DNA of 64,000 nucleotides from Rhodosorus marinus (taxonomy: Eukaryota; Rhodophyta; Stylonematophyceae; Stylonematales; Stylonemataceae), in contig JAMWBK010000004.1 in the NCBI GenBank assembly GCA_029953675.1, positions 1,116,001 through 1,180,000 of the forward strand. The letters are read 5' to 3'. Position numbers and translations under genes: made by a program. The notes below the pieces were generated by a model that was not told the origin of the DNA, made no database searches, and saw only the letters and a program-made list of their open reading frames with translations. Shown here piece after piece: positions 19,565-31,007 of this stretch (position 1 is its first letter; each line of letters starts with the position of its first letter).

Positions 19565-20760
19565 TTAAAGCCCTAAGCAATCCTGGAATGCAGGTGTGTT
19601 TGGATCCTCGACGAACAAAGGAAAGCGGTGCAGGGGCCGTGTTGTCGTCGACAGTTTTGCCATCTGCACGGGAATGCCGTAAGGACGTTGGAAGCGTAAT
19701 GAGCGGCCAAGAAAATAATCAAGTACTGATAAAGCTCTCATGCTGGAGCTGCGAGATTGTAAGGATGAGCAGGACAAACGAGTCGGGATCCCTCTGGAGG
19801 GCGGAGGTACGCGGATAGCGCCACCCCAGATGCCTTTCTCCATTGCTCGCCAGCCAGCATTGAACCCGCAACAAAAGGCGAGTGAGTACCTTGCGCTTTG
19901 AATCATCGTACTCCGCGTTCTTCTTGACCTCCTCTCAGCGATCTAGCCGATCGATGGAGCAGTTAACCTCTCAACCACCGCTGAACATCCATAGCACTGT
20001 AGCACACAACCAGATCGTTCGCGCACATCACTAGTTCGTACGAATGCACCGCGACCCAGTTCATGGAGGTTTTCCTCATTTCATGCGCTAGTTGAGCACC
20101 TCGATATAGCAGTGAGGGTTCAGCAGACCACATGCCAGTGCAAAGTGGTCCCCCTCTGAAGAGTGTATGCTCTAAGGAACCATACGCTACAGCGTTCGGT
20201 GGCGGTTTTCCTAACATAGCCTGACCCGCCGCGCACCTCGTAATGAGAAATAGAGGCCGTTTACTTCAACCTAATATTGGGCTGGGGATGTGCAACAAAA
20301 TCAAATTGAGCTCGGCGAGGGAAACCCCAGAGCGTGGTACAATACTACATTCTACGGGAAACATTTTCCGGTCATTAGCATTTGACGCATGGCATGGACC
20401 GTCAAGCGAGCCGTACCACTCCATACTTGTCGATTCAAATCCAGTCGCGCGAGGGCTTGTGGGTCGGCGTTGCGCTCTTCAAGTTCCGCAGCTTTTGTGA
20501 AGAAACATTTTGCGGCTTGCCCAAGTCTACAGAAGCCCTTCCACGGCGAAAGGTACAAATTGGAGGTCATTGGGATCGCCGATGGCATCACAAGATTTAG
20601 CTCGTCCTTTTGTTTCAGCGCTGGCAGCGGCGGCATAAGCGACTTGATGGGCCCGTAGAGGGAACTCCACCTCAGCATCAAGAAGATTCCGCTTACAGGT
20701 ACGATGACGACCAACAACAACGTCTGTTTGGAGAAGGCGGTCCGAAAAGACGTTGCTTGT
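19565..20760 (-). pseudogene. Possible decayed coding region, family unknown
   Basis: Three successive minus-strand frames (20720-20352, 20217-19963, 19906-19565) have protein-like composition and could be one interrupted gene, for example SAIPMTSNLYLSPWKGF, then NAVAYGSLEHTLFRGGP and MNWVAVHSYELVMCANDL. They are separated by stops and shifts, and no family is recognised. A degenerate family B terminus (TCAGGCTATGTTAGG) lies between the first two. Confidence 0.25.
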
Positions 20761-20964
20761 GAGGGCTCAGCATGAGTCTCACCGTGTTAAATGACGCAAA
20801 AGTTCAACATTAGGAATGTGATTATGTCTCGAAGTCCAATCTCCGGCCGATGTTGAGCAGTGGAAGCGTTGAAACCCATCCTGAGCATGGGGATTGGCAA
20901 GTGCCGACATACGGGTAGTATCTGTAACTAAGTACTAAGAACCAAAGAGCGCAAATCAAGGCGG

Positions 20965-21165
20965 TGGTGGCGAACCTCTGCTAGCATGCTGCTAGAATAT
21001 CGCCATAAAGGGATACTGAACGGGCGAAGGAGTACGAGATACTCTGCAGGATGGTCAGTAGAACAACATTTGCGCAGTCATTCCAAGCTTGACTTTTCAA
21101 GATGAACAAAACTCTCCACACTGAGAGGCTGAAACCTTTGCGACCTGTCATCAGCGCAGGGTTCG
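20965..21165 (-). mobile_element. Family B LINE C-terminal fragment
   Basis: The blocks around CTGCTAGAATATCGCC and CATTCCAAGCTTGACTTTTC match 5855-6010 in the same orientation. It is truncated on both sides. Confidence 0.7.
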
Positions 21166-21440
21166 CTAGCCCTTTAAACCGATGAAATATAGAGGGGACG
21201 GGTAGGAGGAAGATACGAAACCTGCAGGGAATTTCACACGACGGCGGCTTGATGTTTGTTTTACACGTTTTTATTGTCTGCAAAATTTAGGAAGAAGAAG
21301 GAAAGGGGAAGCGTATGTCTGTCTGCAACCTGCGCGGGAGAGGCTAAACTCATTAATAAACTCGTCGCCGTGAAAGTCAATCGGTACTGACTGCCCCTTG
21401 AGAACGGCGAGCATTCTTCGGCAAGGGAAGGTCTGGCCAC

Positions 21441-22781
21441 CTACGCTAGAGGGCGCGTGCCGCACTGTATTTCAACCTTGCTGTTTTCTTCAGAATTGCT
21501 GAATACTCCCTCGAGCTTGACGTTGGCAGTGACCGCGAAACCTCCCCCGTAGTCGTCCCGGCAGAATTGTACTAGGGTGGATCCACCATCAGCGCTGTTG
21601 TGGGAGAAAGTCCCCAGATTGTAGTCGACTCCCTCAACATTCAGGTTAAGATCTTCCACAGATATTTTGGTGTTCTCCCCCGATGCTGCCTCAGCTCTAA
21701 TGAACAACTCACAGATTTCGTGTTCCTTAACATCACCCGTAACAGGGTCTATCATACTATTATTACTGGTCCGCGGAAGTCTATGCATCTGCATGGAAGT
21801 ACAGCCCACAGAGTTTTCAACAAACCCCTCAACCGACTTGCCCGATTCATCGTAAGAAAGGGTCAGGGACATTGTGCTCGTGATAGGCACGTTGGCGCCT
21901 TGAGCTCGATTTTCCGGCTGGTCAATGTCCCCAAAGCCGGTAAAGACGGTTTGAACCTCGGTCTCCGTCGACTTCCTCAGATTTCTTAGGCGTATGCCCG
22001 CCCCCTTCACGTCAACATAGCATGGTCTAGGGCATGTGACATCGATGCCTAGGATCTTCCCGGGCACTTTCTCACATTTTGCGGTCTCTCCCGCCTCGCA
22101 CAGTACCGTCAGTCGCTCGAAGGATGCTGAAATGAACTGTGCCTTGTTCGTACTTGGAAGCCATCTTCGGCAGTCCGGCGTCTTCTCGTTCTCATACCAA
22201 CCTCTGCATTTGAGGTCGCGAGTGAACTCACAGGAGTCCCCGGACGAAGTTACAGCGACCTCGCAGGTACTGCATTGTCTATTGATGCGATCGGGTCCGC
22301 ACAAATCATCATCACCAATGCTGAGCACGGCACCATCCGGCAGCTTACTCTCCAGCTCAGCCTCCAAGTCTGCATTCCAGCCCTCGGGTACCGTGCAAAG
22401 TCCACATTGACGTACTCCATCAATTTCGCAGCATTGCAAGTCGTAGCTTTCTGTCGACTCGGCTTCGCCGGGGCCGTCGTAGCATTGATTGCAGCTCTCG
22501 CCAGTGCAATTTGGGAAAGTCTGGATGGAATTGCATTGTTCATCACAACACTGGGTGCAGATCTCCTCCGGGTCGGGATTCGGCAGACCAATCTGCCCCC
22601 AGTACAAATCGTCACAATCCTTGTGGAAGTTCACAATTACGGGCTCGCAAGAGTCGTCGAGGATGCAGGTGTCTACGCAATTGAACTCGTTGCACGGCTG
22701 CGCACTTGTCCAATCCCACGCACCAAGCACAAACATCGGCAACACAAAAAGCAACCCCACCCGCAACATACCGGCTATCAT
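21441..22781 (-). CDS. Secreted cysteine-rich protein, unknown family
   Basis: From the ATG at 22781 this is 446 residues. A hydrophobic signal peptide (about 1-20) precedes a region with roughly 26 cysteines in the first 250 residues, including ICTQCCDEQC, NCTGESCNQC and LQCCEIDGVRQC. The C-terminal 180 residues are beta-rich with few Cys (for example LTLSYDESGKSVEGFV and SVEDLNLNVEGVDYNLGTF). The Cys pattern is not the nine-Cys module of its neighbours: its CC-x3-C spacing differs. It probably acts in the wall or extracellular space. No enzyme motif is visible. The nearest neighbours are also secreted proteins on the same strand. Confidence 0.8.
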   Translation of the reverse strand: MIAGMLRVGLLFVLPMFVLGAWDWTSAQPCNEFNCVDTCILDDSCEPVIVNFHKDCDDLYWGQIGLPNPDPEEICTQCCDEQCNSIQTFPNCTGESCNQCYDGPGEAESTESYDLQCCEIDGVRQCGLCTVPEGWNADLEAELESKLPDGAVLSIGDDDLCGPDRINRQCSTCEVAVTSSGDSCEFTRDLKCRGWYENEKTPDCRRWLPSTNKAQFISASFERLTVLCEAGETAKCEKVPGKILGIDVTCPRPCYVDVKGAGIRLRNLRKSTETEVQTVFTGFGDIDQPENRAQGANVPITSTMSLTLSYDESGKSVEGFVENSVGCTSMQMHRLPRTSNNSMIDPVTGDVKEHEICELFIRAEAASGENTKISVEDLNLNVEGVDYNLGTFSHNSADGGSTLVQFCRDDYGGGFAVTANVKLEGVFSNSEENSKVEIQCGTRPLA

Positions 22782-22861
22782 TTCACTACTAACTACCTGC
22801 CAGGCAAACAAAAACGCAGTCTCCTTCGTCTGTCGCCCTGCACAACGCCGTCACTCCCATA

Positions 22862-25763
22862 ACCATTACTACCACTGCATCCGAATCCTGTCCACCCTTA
22901 AACGTTTCCCACCTCCACGAAACATATCTTTCAGACCTCATTTTCTTGACTTGCAACAAGTGCGTAAGCGGATGTTTCTACGTCCTTGACGCCTCACCTA
23001 TCCCAGCCCCTTTCACGAAGACACTTTGGTGCGGAGTGACCTGTTTTCCTGTCTCCACCGAACGTTTGATCTGGAGCAACTGTCAAATTCAAGGCCCCTA
23101 GTCCTCATCGAAGGACAGAAACTGTCAGATTTCCACCCCTCAAACCCAACGATCTCCTGAAGCGGGAAAGGGGTGGGAAGGCAGGAGAGAAAATGTTTCA
23201 CAATATATGTGTATGTGCTCTCGATGGACCCTCCACCCTCTTTACTTTGCAAGTACTGTAAGAGTTTTTGCCCGCGGACTTCCACTTGATCTGCAGGAGA
23301 GCTCCATCGCCCTCTCCGCGGAGTCCGCAAAAACGTTCTCGTTCGTACCCGTTTAAGCTTTCTGTTGTGACTTTGATGTTGGAGGCACGATATGAGCAAC
23401 TTCCAGGAACCTTTCCCTTTTATCCCGTCGTGTTTTTTCTTTCTTTTTAGTCTCGGGTTATAAATTTCTTTGCGACTCCGCAAATTGTAGAGCCTTAGGC
23501 CAGCCCTACACCAGGATTCTTGAACAAAAACCCTTGGGGAAGTCGCGAACGGTTCGAAGGCCGCCGCAGCACAACACAAACACTTTCAGAGCACCAAAAA
23601 CCAAAGTGGACGTGAGGAACGGTGCACCTGAAATTCGGATTAAACGAATACATTCAATGTGGTCAGCAATGTGGGACGAATTCTATTTTGGGCACCATTT
23701 TTCTTGATTCCACTCTCCGAAATCGCATCATATTTTACGGGGGATGTTTGAAAACAATGAAAAAACAATGAGCTACCCTATTTTTTTGTTAGAATACTGG
23801 AATGTAGGGAGTTGGCCAGTGAAGAGGGTAGGTGGTACAGGGATTTTGTGCACTGCCCGCCAGTGGTGGAAGGCGGGGGGTGAGTGGCGATAGAGGGTTT
23901 TAGGGTTTGGTAACGATCGCTGATCTTCCACTGGGATAGATGAGGGGAGCTGAGGCTCGAGCTGGAAAGAGAAAACCAAGATCTGGGTGGGCACTTGTCT
24001 CTGTTATGCCTGTTTTGTCTTTGGCATCTGGCCGGCTGAGTGCTCTCGAGGCGCGATGGGTAGACTATCCTCACCTGGGATCGCCCGTTTTAGTTCCTCG
24101 CTTCCTAGTTCATACTACGCCCGGTGCTGTACTTAAGGCTATGCTATCAATATTAGTATGTACGGGCTGTTTTTCTTGTATGAGGCGTTTTCTAATAACG
24201 CTACTAAGTTATCCGGGACTTTTCAATAACCACTGCATCCACCTCAGGTACACGAGTCAGCCTTACCATGCTCCGAACCAAAATTACGGCAAAACCTTTC
24301 AGGTTTCTGGTGTAGTGTTCTAATGCTGCTTTAGTTTTAGAGGCCCGTTTTCTGGGTTTAATCCAGCCTTCTTCCTCTCAGGATTTTTGTCTCTGAAAAA
24401 ACGATGATGAGAAAACTAGAAAAAGTACTTCTGGATCATGGGTGAGGATTGGTGAATCACCTCGAACGGGTTGCTCTTGGAGCCAGCGATCTGTGGCTCA
24501 ACAACCTCAGAAGCTGAGTATCAGTATTGAGCGACATGCTTACCACTCAACGTGGATCTCAGACTGGAAGAAAGCGACAGAGAACGCAATCAGCAATCAT
24601 TAGCTTGATGTGACAATGATTGCGTTTATGGACAACAAGCGTTGGAGTCTCAAGGAGATAGCCGAACGTCGCGGACCGTTTGGCAGAGACTAAAATCTGC
24701 CAGTACTAAACTACCGAAAACACAACCTGACGCTCTCCGAAGCGGGTTTTTTAACCTATCAGCTCCCCTTATCATTAAGAAACCCGTATGAATCAATCAC
24801 GAGCGGGAGTCGACGGTGCGCATGGCAGATTCCCGGAGTTCCTCAGTTCCTCCTAGTTCGGTACTAACGGTACAATTATACTGACAATTATACTAACGCA
24901 ATCACTACGGTACTCACTGTCAGCCGGGACCAAACACTCAACCCCGGGAAGGATGTAGTCCATCAAAGTTAAAATCATTTTTAATAAATATATTTTGAAT
25001 GTAATTTTCTTCTCCTAAACCCGTAGCGAGTTTTCGAAGGGGGTGGTTGTGGAGTGGATATATTTGCAATGGGAAAGCTCGACTGAGGGGGTGGGCAAAG
25101 TTCGTCACGAGCTGCCGAAATGCTTTCAACTGCGACCCCTCTTGGAGCGTTTCAGAATAGGGATTGATAGAATTACGAACAAAATTCAAACGTTTAAGAT
25201 TGGAAAGAGCACGCACGCCTATCCTGAGGCAAAGCAAGATGTTCTCTTGAACAAACCGCGCAAGTTTTAATTTGGTCGTCTGAGCAAGTTTCTCCGAAAC
25301 ATACATGACTCACGTAATAATTGGTCCGCTTTCTGATTGCTGGGCGTCTATTATGCCTAAAAGATTGCTTGATTTAGTAGGAGAAGTTAGTAAACAACTT
25401 TTCTACGTCCTGACGATGAGGTATATATAGCTGCGTTGTGGAGAAGTCCATAGATTTTCAGACGTGTACTACGCAAACGATAGAGTACTATACGCTTGCT
25501 CTGCATGCAATGAGATCTCCTTATCGGATGCATCGTAACAAAAGAGGAGGAAAAACATGTTCGTGATCAACAGCGTACCGTCTGGAGTTTGATTTTGGGG
25601 CTTGATCGACGTCCCAAAGTCCGTGAAAAAGGTTTGAGCTGGTCAAGATCATAATATGCTTTATTCTATGTGCAATGCTATGATTCATGTGTACACTGTC
25701 TGTTCATGGGAAATATTCTGCTAAAGGAAACACGTAGAAGTCTCAAGTTCAAGTGCTTTTGTC
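22862..25763. other. Intergenic, one LINE scrap, no confident gene
   Basis: About 23300-23400 (+) is a short family A remnant (GACTTTGATGTTGGAGGC). Frames such as 23013-23579 (-) and 23940-24323 (+) are open but unrecognised and lack signal or domain features. AGGCTATGCTATCAATATT near 24139 is a weak family B-terminus lookalike. Confidence 0.45.
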
Positions 25764-27824
25764 TTACTCAAGGGGAATTGGCGTTGGTTCAGGCCTCAGG
25801 AATCCTGAGTCGTCGCTCGGCTTGCAGGGACCTCTGTTCTTCCTGTTTGCCAGGACGCAACAGGAGGAACCCTTGCATTGGTCTATCTCCACAACGACTG
25901 AGGTAGACCAACCGCCGCCGTCAGGGTAGGAGACTGAGACCTTCGCAGTTTTCCTGCTGGTAAGCTTCTCGAGGTTGTAGTAGACGAGAAAAGTTCCAAA
26001 GTAGTCACCGTCGCCGAACTCCTTGTATCCTCCGGCAACGTCGGCGCTGAAGGACTCCGGTGAGAGACGAACGTCATTGATGTACACGTCGGGTTTCTCG
26101 GCCGTTCCGAACGGTCTAGAGTGAGAGATTCGAATGGCCGCGACACCGCCGCGAGTGCTCGGGAGGTCCCGGAAAAAGTAGTGAACCTTCCTGTCCCGCA
26201 AGATACCCGCCGGGAAGTCTGCTTTCTCGTTCTCACTGTCCCTCACGGACGATGTGTAGTGTCTGGACCTCTGGACCTTCCTGAGATCGCGAGATCCCGT
26301 CTTGAACTCGACCTCGATCACGGTCATCTCGAACCTGTCCAGGGTTATGGTCTGTGGAAGCTTGATGCTCGCACCCTGCTCTGCTTTCTCGGTTGTAATC
26401 GTCCAGTTCACGTCTCCCCCTACAACGATGTTCTGGCGTTTCTCCTCCGCCGTGACCCTTTTCTTGTCAATTCGAAGTCTACGGACCTCGAAGCCTCGGA
26501 GCTGCTCCCTTCCGTAGGGAAACTCAAACTTGACTTCCGCCTCTATGTCTGCAAGGTTCTGCATGATGATGTATCCCCTCTTCTTAGTCGCCATGGCGTT
26601 GACGCTAAGGTCAATATTGTCCGAGTTCGAGTAGACGAACTTCCCATCCATACCCTTTAGAAGCTCAAAGTACCTCACAAGGTTGGAGAACTCGACGCTG
26701 CCGTCATCCTTTTCGTGGAGAAGACTCCATGGGTAGGGGTTTCCATTCTTGATGTCCCTCTGTGCCTGGGTCTCCAGGTTGATGAAGGTGATGACCTGAA
26801 GCAGGTTGTCGGGGATCTTCATCATCGTCATCAGGACTTTCATCGCCTCGCTCATAATCGAAAAATCTCTCGAAGGCAGGTGTTTAGCCGCGAAGCCCCT
26901 ACCACGGTTGTACCAGGAGGCCACATATTGTCCCATCTCACTAACCAAGTAGGGCTGTGGCTTTCCGTCCTCACTGAGCATGGCGCTGTAGGTCTGAACA
27001 AGATCGAGGTTGGCCTCACCATAGGAGCCCCCAACATTGTAGACGTGCTCGGAGATGAAGCCTTGACACCCGCCCTTTGCCGCAGTATCCATGTAGACCT
27101 TCATCCGACTCCTGAACATGTCAAAGTTGTCAAAGGACGGGCGTACGAACTCGTTTGCCGGACCACCGGTCAACATCTTTGTGTGCTTGTTCACCTCCTT
27201 GCAGAGGTCGGTACAGAGCTCGGATACCCTCGTGATATACTCCCGCTGACTCTCTCCTTTATTCCTGAGTTTGGAAAACTTTCCCATGGGCTCGTTGAAA
27301 CACTCGTAGTAGTCGGGAAGGAGTAACTTGTCGTCGAAGAAGTACCTGAAGAAGAAGCCAGCGTACGTGATGGCCCTCGAACGCGTCTGCTCGTTCTCAT
27401 CGATCTCCGGGATCTTGTGCGGGTCGTCAGTGACGACACGCTGCTTGCTGAGGAATCGAAACTGGTACTGGTCACAGTCCTCGCATCGCTGATCTTCAAG
27501 ATCATTTTCTCCGTCGATCTGTACACTGGATTGAGTTGTTCTCGCCGGGAACGTCGCCTCCTTGAACGGTCCTCTCGTTGACCGACTGAAAGATACGTGC
27601 AGTTCGGTGGTCAAGTAGTCCATCATATCCCGAGGAACAACCTTTGGACTCTTCTTAAACGAACCGTGTCCATTGACGTACTGCCTCCTCGAAAATTCTT
27701 CAACCTCCCCTGTCCGAAGGGTCGTCCCGAAGTCGACCCTTACATTGGCCTCGTAGGACCTGAGGCCCATGACACTCGAAAACAGTGCCACTAGCGCCAT
27801 CAAAAGCACGCTCCAAACCTTCAT
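25764..27824 (-). CDS. Secreted clan GH-A glycoside hydrolase, agarase/porphyranase-like (paralogue 1)
   Basis: The ATG at 27824 gives a 686-residue protein with signal peptide MKVWSVLLMALVALFSSVMG, matching in length and start its paralogue at 31008-33068. It has a TIM-barrel layout: ECFNEPMGKFSK with the NEP acid/base Glu near residue 178, FISEHVYNVGGSYGE, and YLVSEMGQYVASW with the likely nucleophile Glu near residue 296. A beta-sandwich C terminus ends in a CxGSSCC-containing tail. The motifs recall GH86-type beta-agarases/porphyranases, but the exact family is not certain. In a red alga the substrate could be the organism's own sulfated galactan. A weak TATA-like CTATAAG lies about 105 nt upstream (27928-27934). 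Confidence 0.8.
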   Translation of the reverse strand: MKVWSVLLMALVALFSSVMGLRSYEANVRVDFGTTLRTGEVEEFSRRQYVNGHGSFKKSPKVVPRDMMDYLTTELHVSFSRSTRGPFKEATFPARTTQSSVQIDGENDLEDQRCEDCDQYQFRFLSKQRVVTDDPHKIPEIDENEQTRSRAITYAGFFFRYFFDDKLLLPDYYECFNEPMGKFSKLRNKGESQREYITRVSELCTDLCKEVNKHTKMLTGGPANEFVRPSFDNFDMFRSRMKVYMDTAAKGGCQGFISEHVYNVGGSYGEANLDLVQTYSAMLSEDGKPQPYLVSEMGQYVASWYNRGRGFAAKHLPSRDFSIMSEAMKVLMTMMKIPDNLLQVITFINLETQAQRDIKNGNPYPWSLLHEKDDGSVEFSNLVRYFELLKGMDGKFVYSNSDNIDLSVNAMATKKRGYIIMQNLADIEAEVKFEFPYGREQLRGFEVRRLRIDKKRVTAEEKRQNIVVGGDVNWTITTEKAEQGASIKLPQTITLDRFEMTVIEVEFKTGSRDLRKVQRSRHYTSSVRDSENEKADFPAGILRDRKVHYFFRDLPSTRGGVAAIRISHSRPFGTAEKPDVYINDVRLSPESFSADVAGGYKEFGDGDYFGTFLVYYNLEKLTSRKTAKVSVSYPDGGGWSTSVVVEIDQCKGSSCCVLANRKNRGPCKPSDDSGFLRPEPTPIPLE

Positions 27825-28395
27825 TTTTGATTCTTTTGTCTCTTTCTTTGTATTCTCTGGTGTTATCTCTGTATACTCATCTGCCGTCCTCACAACCCAA
27901 ACGGGATCCAGTCGCCGGTGACTGACTTCTTATAGTTGACGTTCCAGCCTCCGACCCCATTGTCGTGCGCGATGACGACAGTAAAGATTATTGATCATTG
28001 CAGAGTGTTTTGGACTGTAAGGTTCTCCCCACATAATGCATTGATGAAAGAAAGCTAGTTTTGGAGTTGGGCAATTCAACCCTCGACGAGGGCTCTAAAC
28101 AACTGGGGCAAGTCTACCTGACTCTCAGCTGAAAAGGAAAGACAGAATATTCGTCCCGTTGATGGGACTTAGCACAGCCACAGAGTCCCAGTGGCGCTTT
28201 TTTTTACAGCGGTTGCCATCAACCCGGTAGGATGTTTTAAATCCCTACGTGGGTGTCAGCTGCAGGAGGGTGAGAGCAGCAGGATCAAAGCTTTGATCAA
28301 CTCATCGCGTTTTTCGACGAGGAAAAAACGCAACGAACCCTCGACTATCTCGCCTAGCACGGGACGTCGTAAAATTATTGCTTTTGGTGTAGCGC

Positions 28396-28422
28396 GACTA
28401 TCGACCCCAGAGGTCGATAGTC
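28396..28422. repeat. 11-bp inverted repeat
   Basis: GACTATCGACC at 28396-28406 pairs with GGTCGATAGTC at 28412-28422, loop of 5 nt. Confidence 0.6.
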
Positions 28423-29639
28423 ACGATCCGCAGCTCTCCCACCCCTCACTAGTGCTGTCAGCATCATGGGGAAAAGTCTGTTCTACCCACACCCACTGCC
28501 CTCCCCCCGCATGTCTAAATCTCGCCCCTCAATGTAAGTACTCAAACCCACAACAGCCTCATTCACCCCCTTCTTATCCTCATCCCCAATGGTATGCGAA
28601 AAGCATGGAGAGAGAAACTTTGCGGACATGGATCCATCATCAAACCCTCCCTAGCTTTGAACCATTTTCTAACAACTCCTACATAACCACGTGTCCTTAT
28701 ATTCTAATCACTGAGTAATCATTGGTTATTGACTAGACCAGGAGGGAACGCGGAATTCAGAGAGCTAGTTTTAGGACAGCCCTCTCCGCGTTTCGCGTTT
28801 GTCCATTCATATATAAGCACGTGTTTTACATTATATTTCCATTTTTCATAAGTTGAAATACAAGAATGGTTAGAATCAATACATTATGAGAAGCAAGTGT
28901 AGTTACCGTCGAACACTGCGCCGTGCCCGAAAACAGACGAAAAAAAATAATATTTCATTTTTTTGGCCTATGGTCTCCATTTTCTGCGACGCCGACCGTC
29001 GGCAAGGAGAAGTGGGGCAAGAAACTTCCTTTTTATGTTTATAAACTTTTTAAAAAGGAGAGAAGAGATCGCGAAGCTGAAAAACACAAATGTTTTATCT
29101 ACGTCCACGAATTAAGATGAAAAGTTTAAGAATAATAAGTCAATACTACCAATCGCAGATAATTACGTTGGGAGGGATACGATATGGTAAATATATAGTA
29201 TTATTCAAGATGCTAATTTTCGGAATGCAAAGACCGCGCGGAGGAGAACAGTTAGTTTCGATTTTAGCGGGAAAAATCCGTTGAAAAGGGTACTAAAGAA
29301 ATCGGGCCATTTGAGTTTCTTTTCTCTAAACGATGGTCTTCTCCTCCTTTAGGCTAAGAAGATCAAGTGCGGTGGTTTCACTAGATCAAATGTAGTGTAA
29401 CTGTTCTTGGGGCTATTAAGCGTAACAACTTGACGCTATCTAAACTTTAGATCCTGTTGTACAAAACTTTTTCCTGGAAGTGGTTTTATGCTTGGTTAGT
29501 GGCTTGCCCCTGCCTCGTTTACCGCGCATCGCTCAGATTTAGCACTGCTTTCTGTTGCGGAGCGCACTTTGTTTTACGCCCCAACGCCCTGACCATCTAC
29601 TTCTCGTTTGTCTACCCGTCTATGCTTCCTGAGGTGGCA

Positions 29640-29828
29640 GATGAACGCTGCTTTGATGTCGGGAATTGTTCCGCGGACGCCCTGACCGTCCGTCCTCGTT
29701 GTTTACCCGTTTTAAGTTTCTTGCTGCGGCGTATGAACGCTGAGTTGATGTTGGAGGCGGGCGTAGTCTATTTCTCCACTCGCCTTTTTTTTTTTTTTTC
29801 CGGTCTCCGATGAAACAAATTCATTCAA
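29640..29828 (+). mobile_element. Family A LINE 3' end
   Basis: The blocks GAACGCTGCTTTGATGT, GACCGTCCGTCCTCG and GTATGAACGCTGAGTTGATG match the last codons. The T-rich 3' UTR has lost the hairpin, and the tail is ACAAATTCATTCA. A small internal duplication of the final codons is present. Confidence 0.7.
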
Positions 29829-31007
29829 CTGATGGGATACAACCTCGCAATTTCATAGGCTGGACGGGACGGGCCGGGACAGTGTAGTATCGGGAGGGCA
29901 TTATTTCCATTTCCTCTTGAATTTTGAGGAATTTATTGGGACAAAAAAGAGCGGAGTTCGGTGAGGAATTTGTGATAAGCGCGAGGCCTGCTGTTCCCTC
30001 GGGAGATAGGGAAGGGAATGGGAGGAAATTAGACCGAGCGGGCAAAAGGCTGTGCTCGATCTGATAGTTTCCGGTGTAAGTTTTGGAGATTACGGTTGTA
30101 TATCTGGCGTATGGGGCGAGTGGCAGGCTTAGCAATGCATGGGATCGGCTGTTTGAGTGGTCTAGGATTGCGAAGTCGCAAAGCGCTCGCCACCAAGACT
30201 GCTTAAGTAAGGTGCCAGCGTTTGATGACTCAGCAATGTACGTGAACATGAAATTTGTTGACGGTCGGCCGTCAATGCTCTGTCCATGTGAGACAGAAGT
30301 CGGGTAGGCTTGTTTCGAGTCCTACTCTCCTTGAGCAGAGTATCCTAGTAAAACTGACTGTGCTCATGCAGTACCTCGAGATTACTGAATCGTCGGAGTC
30401 AGGTTGAACTGGAAAATCGCGAATGAATTCGGATAGCGGAGGGAGGGGCGAGAACCCTCGACCTCGAGGGCTCTAGCCTCTACCTCTCGTCAGTAGGCGC
30501 ACGTCCAAGATTTTCACTCTTACTGGGATTTTCGTGCATTACCGCTCCAGGCACAAATTGGACAGTCCCTGGGATGAGAAGGAGAAGGTTCAGAGGGGCA
30601 TAGAGTTCCGGCTACTATTCGAGCTGGCTTGGCTTCATGCGAATCGAAGGATGCAGAGGTTAGACTCTTGCAACGTCATATTGGAGGATGAGAGAGTGGA
30701 TGCGTCGGTTGGCGCTTCTTCTTGCGTTCGTGTTAACATATTTCAGGCTTTGGTAAAGGAACAAGGGCCCATTTACCTCGGCAAAGAGTGAGATGGTACG
30801 GAGTCACTCGAATCCTTTGTAAGTCGATAACATAGAAAATCTCCGAGGCGGTCAAGAGGCGAGCTGTTTACATGGTCAAGACCACATTTCTGCTTTAAAT
30901 TAGAAGCCAAAAGGAACTGTTGGCTATGGTTCATATGGGCACCGCATGTTTCATGTGAGGTACTCAGTATCCAAAATTCACACTTCTGCCTGACGTAGCA
31001 CGTGTAC

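Larger units (their letters stand above)
27945..31007. other. Intergenic between the two hydrolase genes
   Basis: About 28720-29290 is AT-rich with no features. A family A 3' fragment lies at 29640-29828. The frame 30534-30791 (+) is open for 85 codons with plausible composition (for example RGIEFRLLFELAWLHANRR) but lacks an ATG at its start and a known family. Confidence 0.5.

Noticed and set aside
21441-22781. Nine-Cys module in the cysteine-rich protein
   Set aside because: The CC pairs are followed by x3-C or longer gaps, and the preceding spacings do not match the 15-11-24 signature.
26121-27326. Plus-strand frames opposite the hydrolase gene
   Set aside because: The same frames recur opposite the paralogue only because the coding strand is conserved; no start context or domain.
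30420-30500. Possible tRNA (GGGCGAGAACCCTCGACC)
   Set aside because: It has no T-loop GTTCRAN consensus and no cloverleaf. The similar GGGCGAGAACCCTC at 44260 suggests a small repeat instead.
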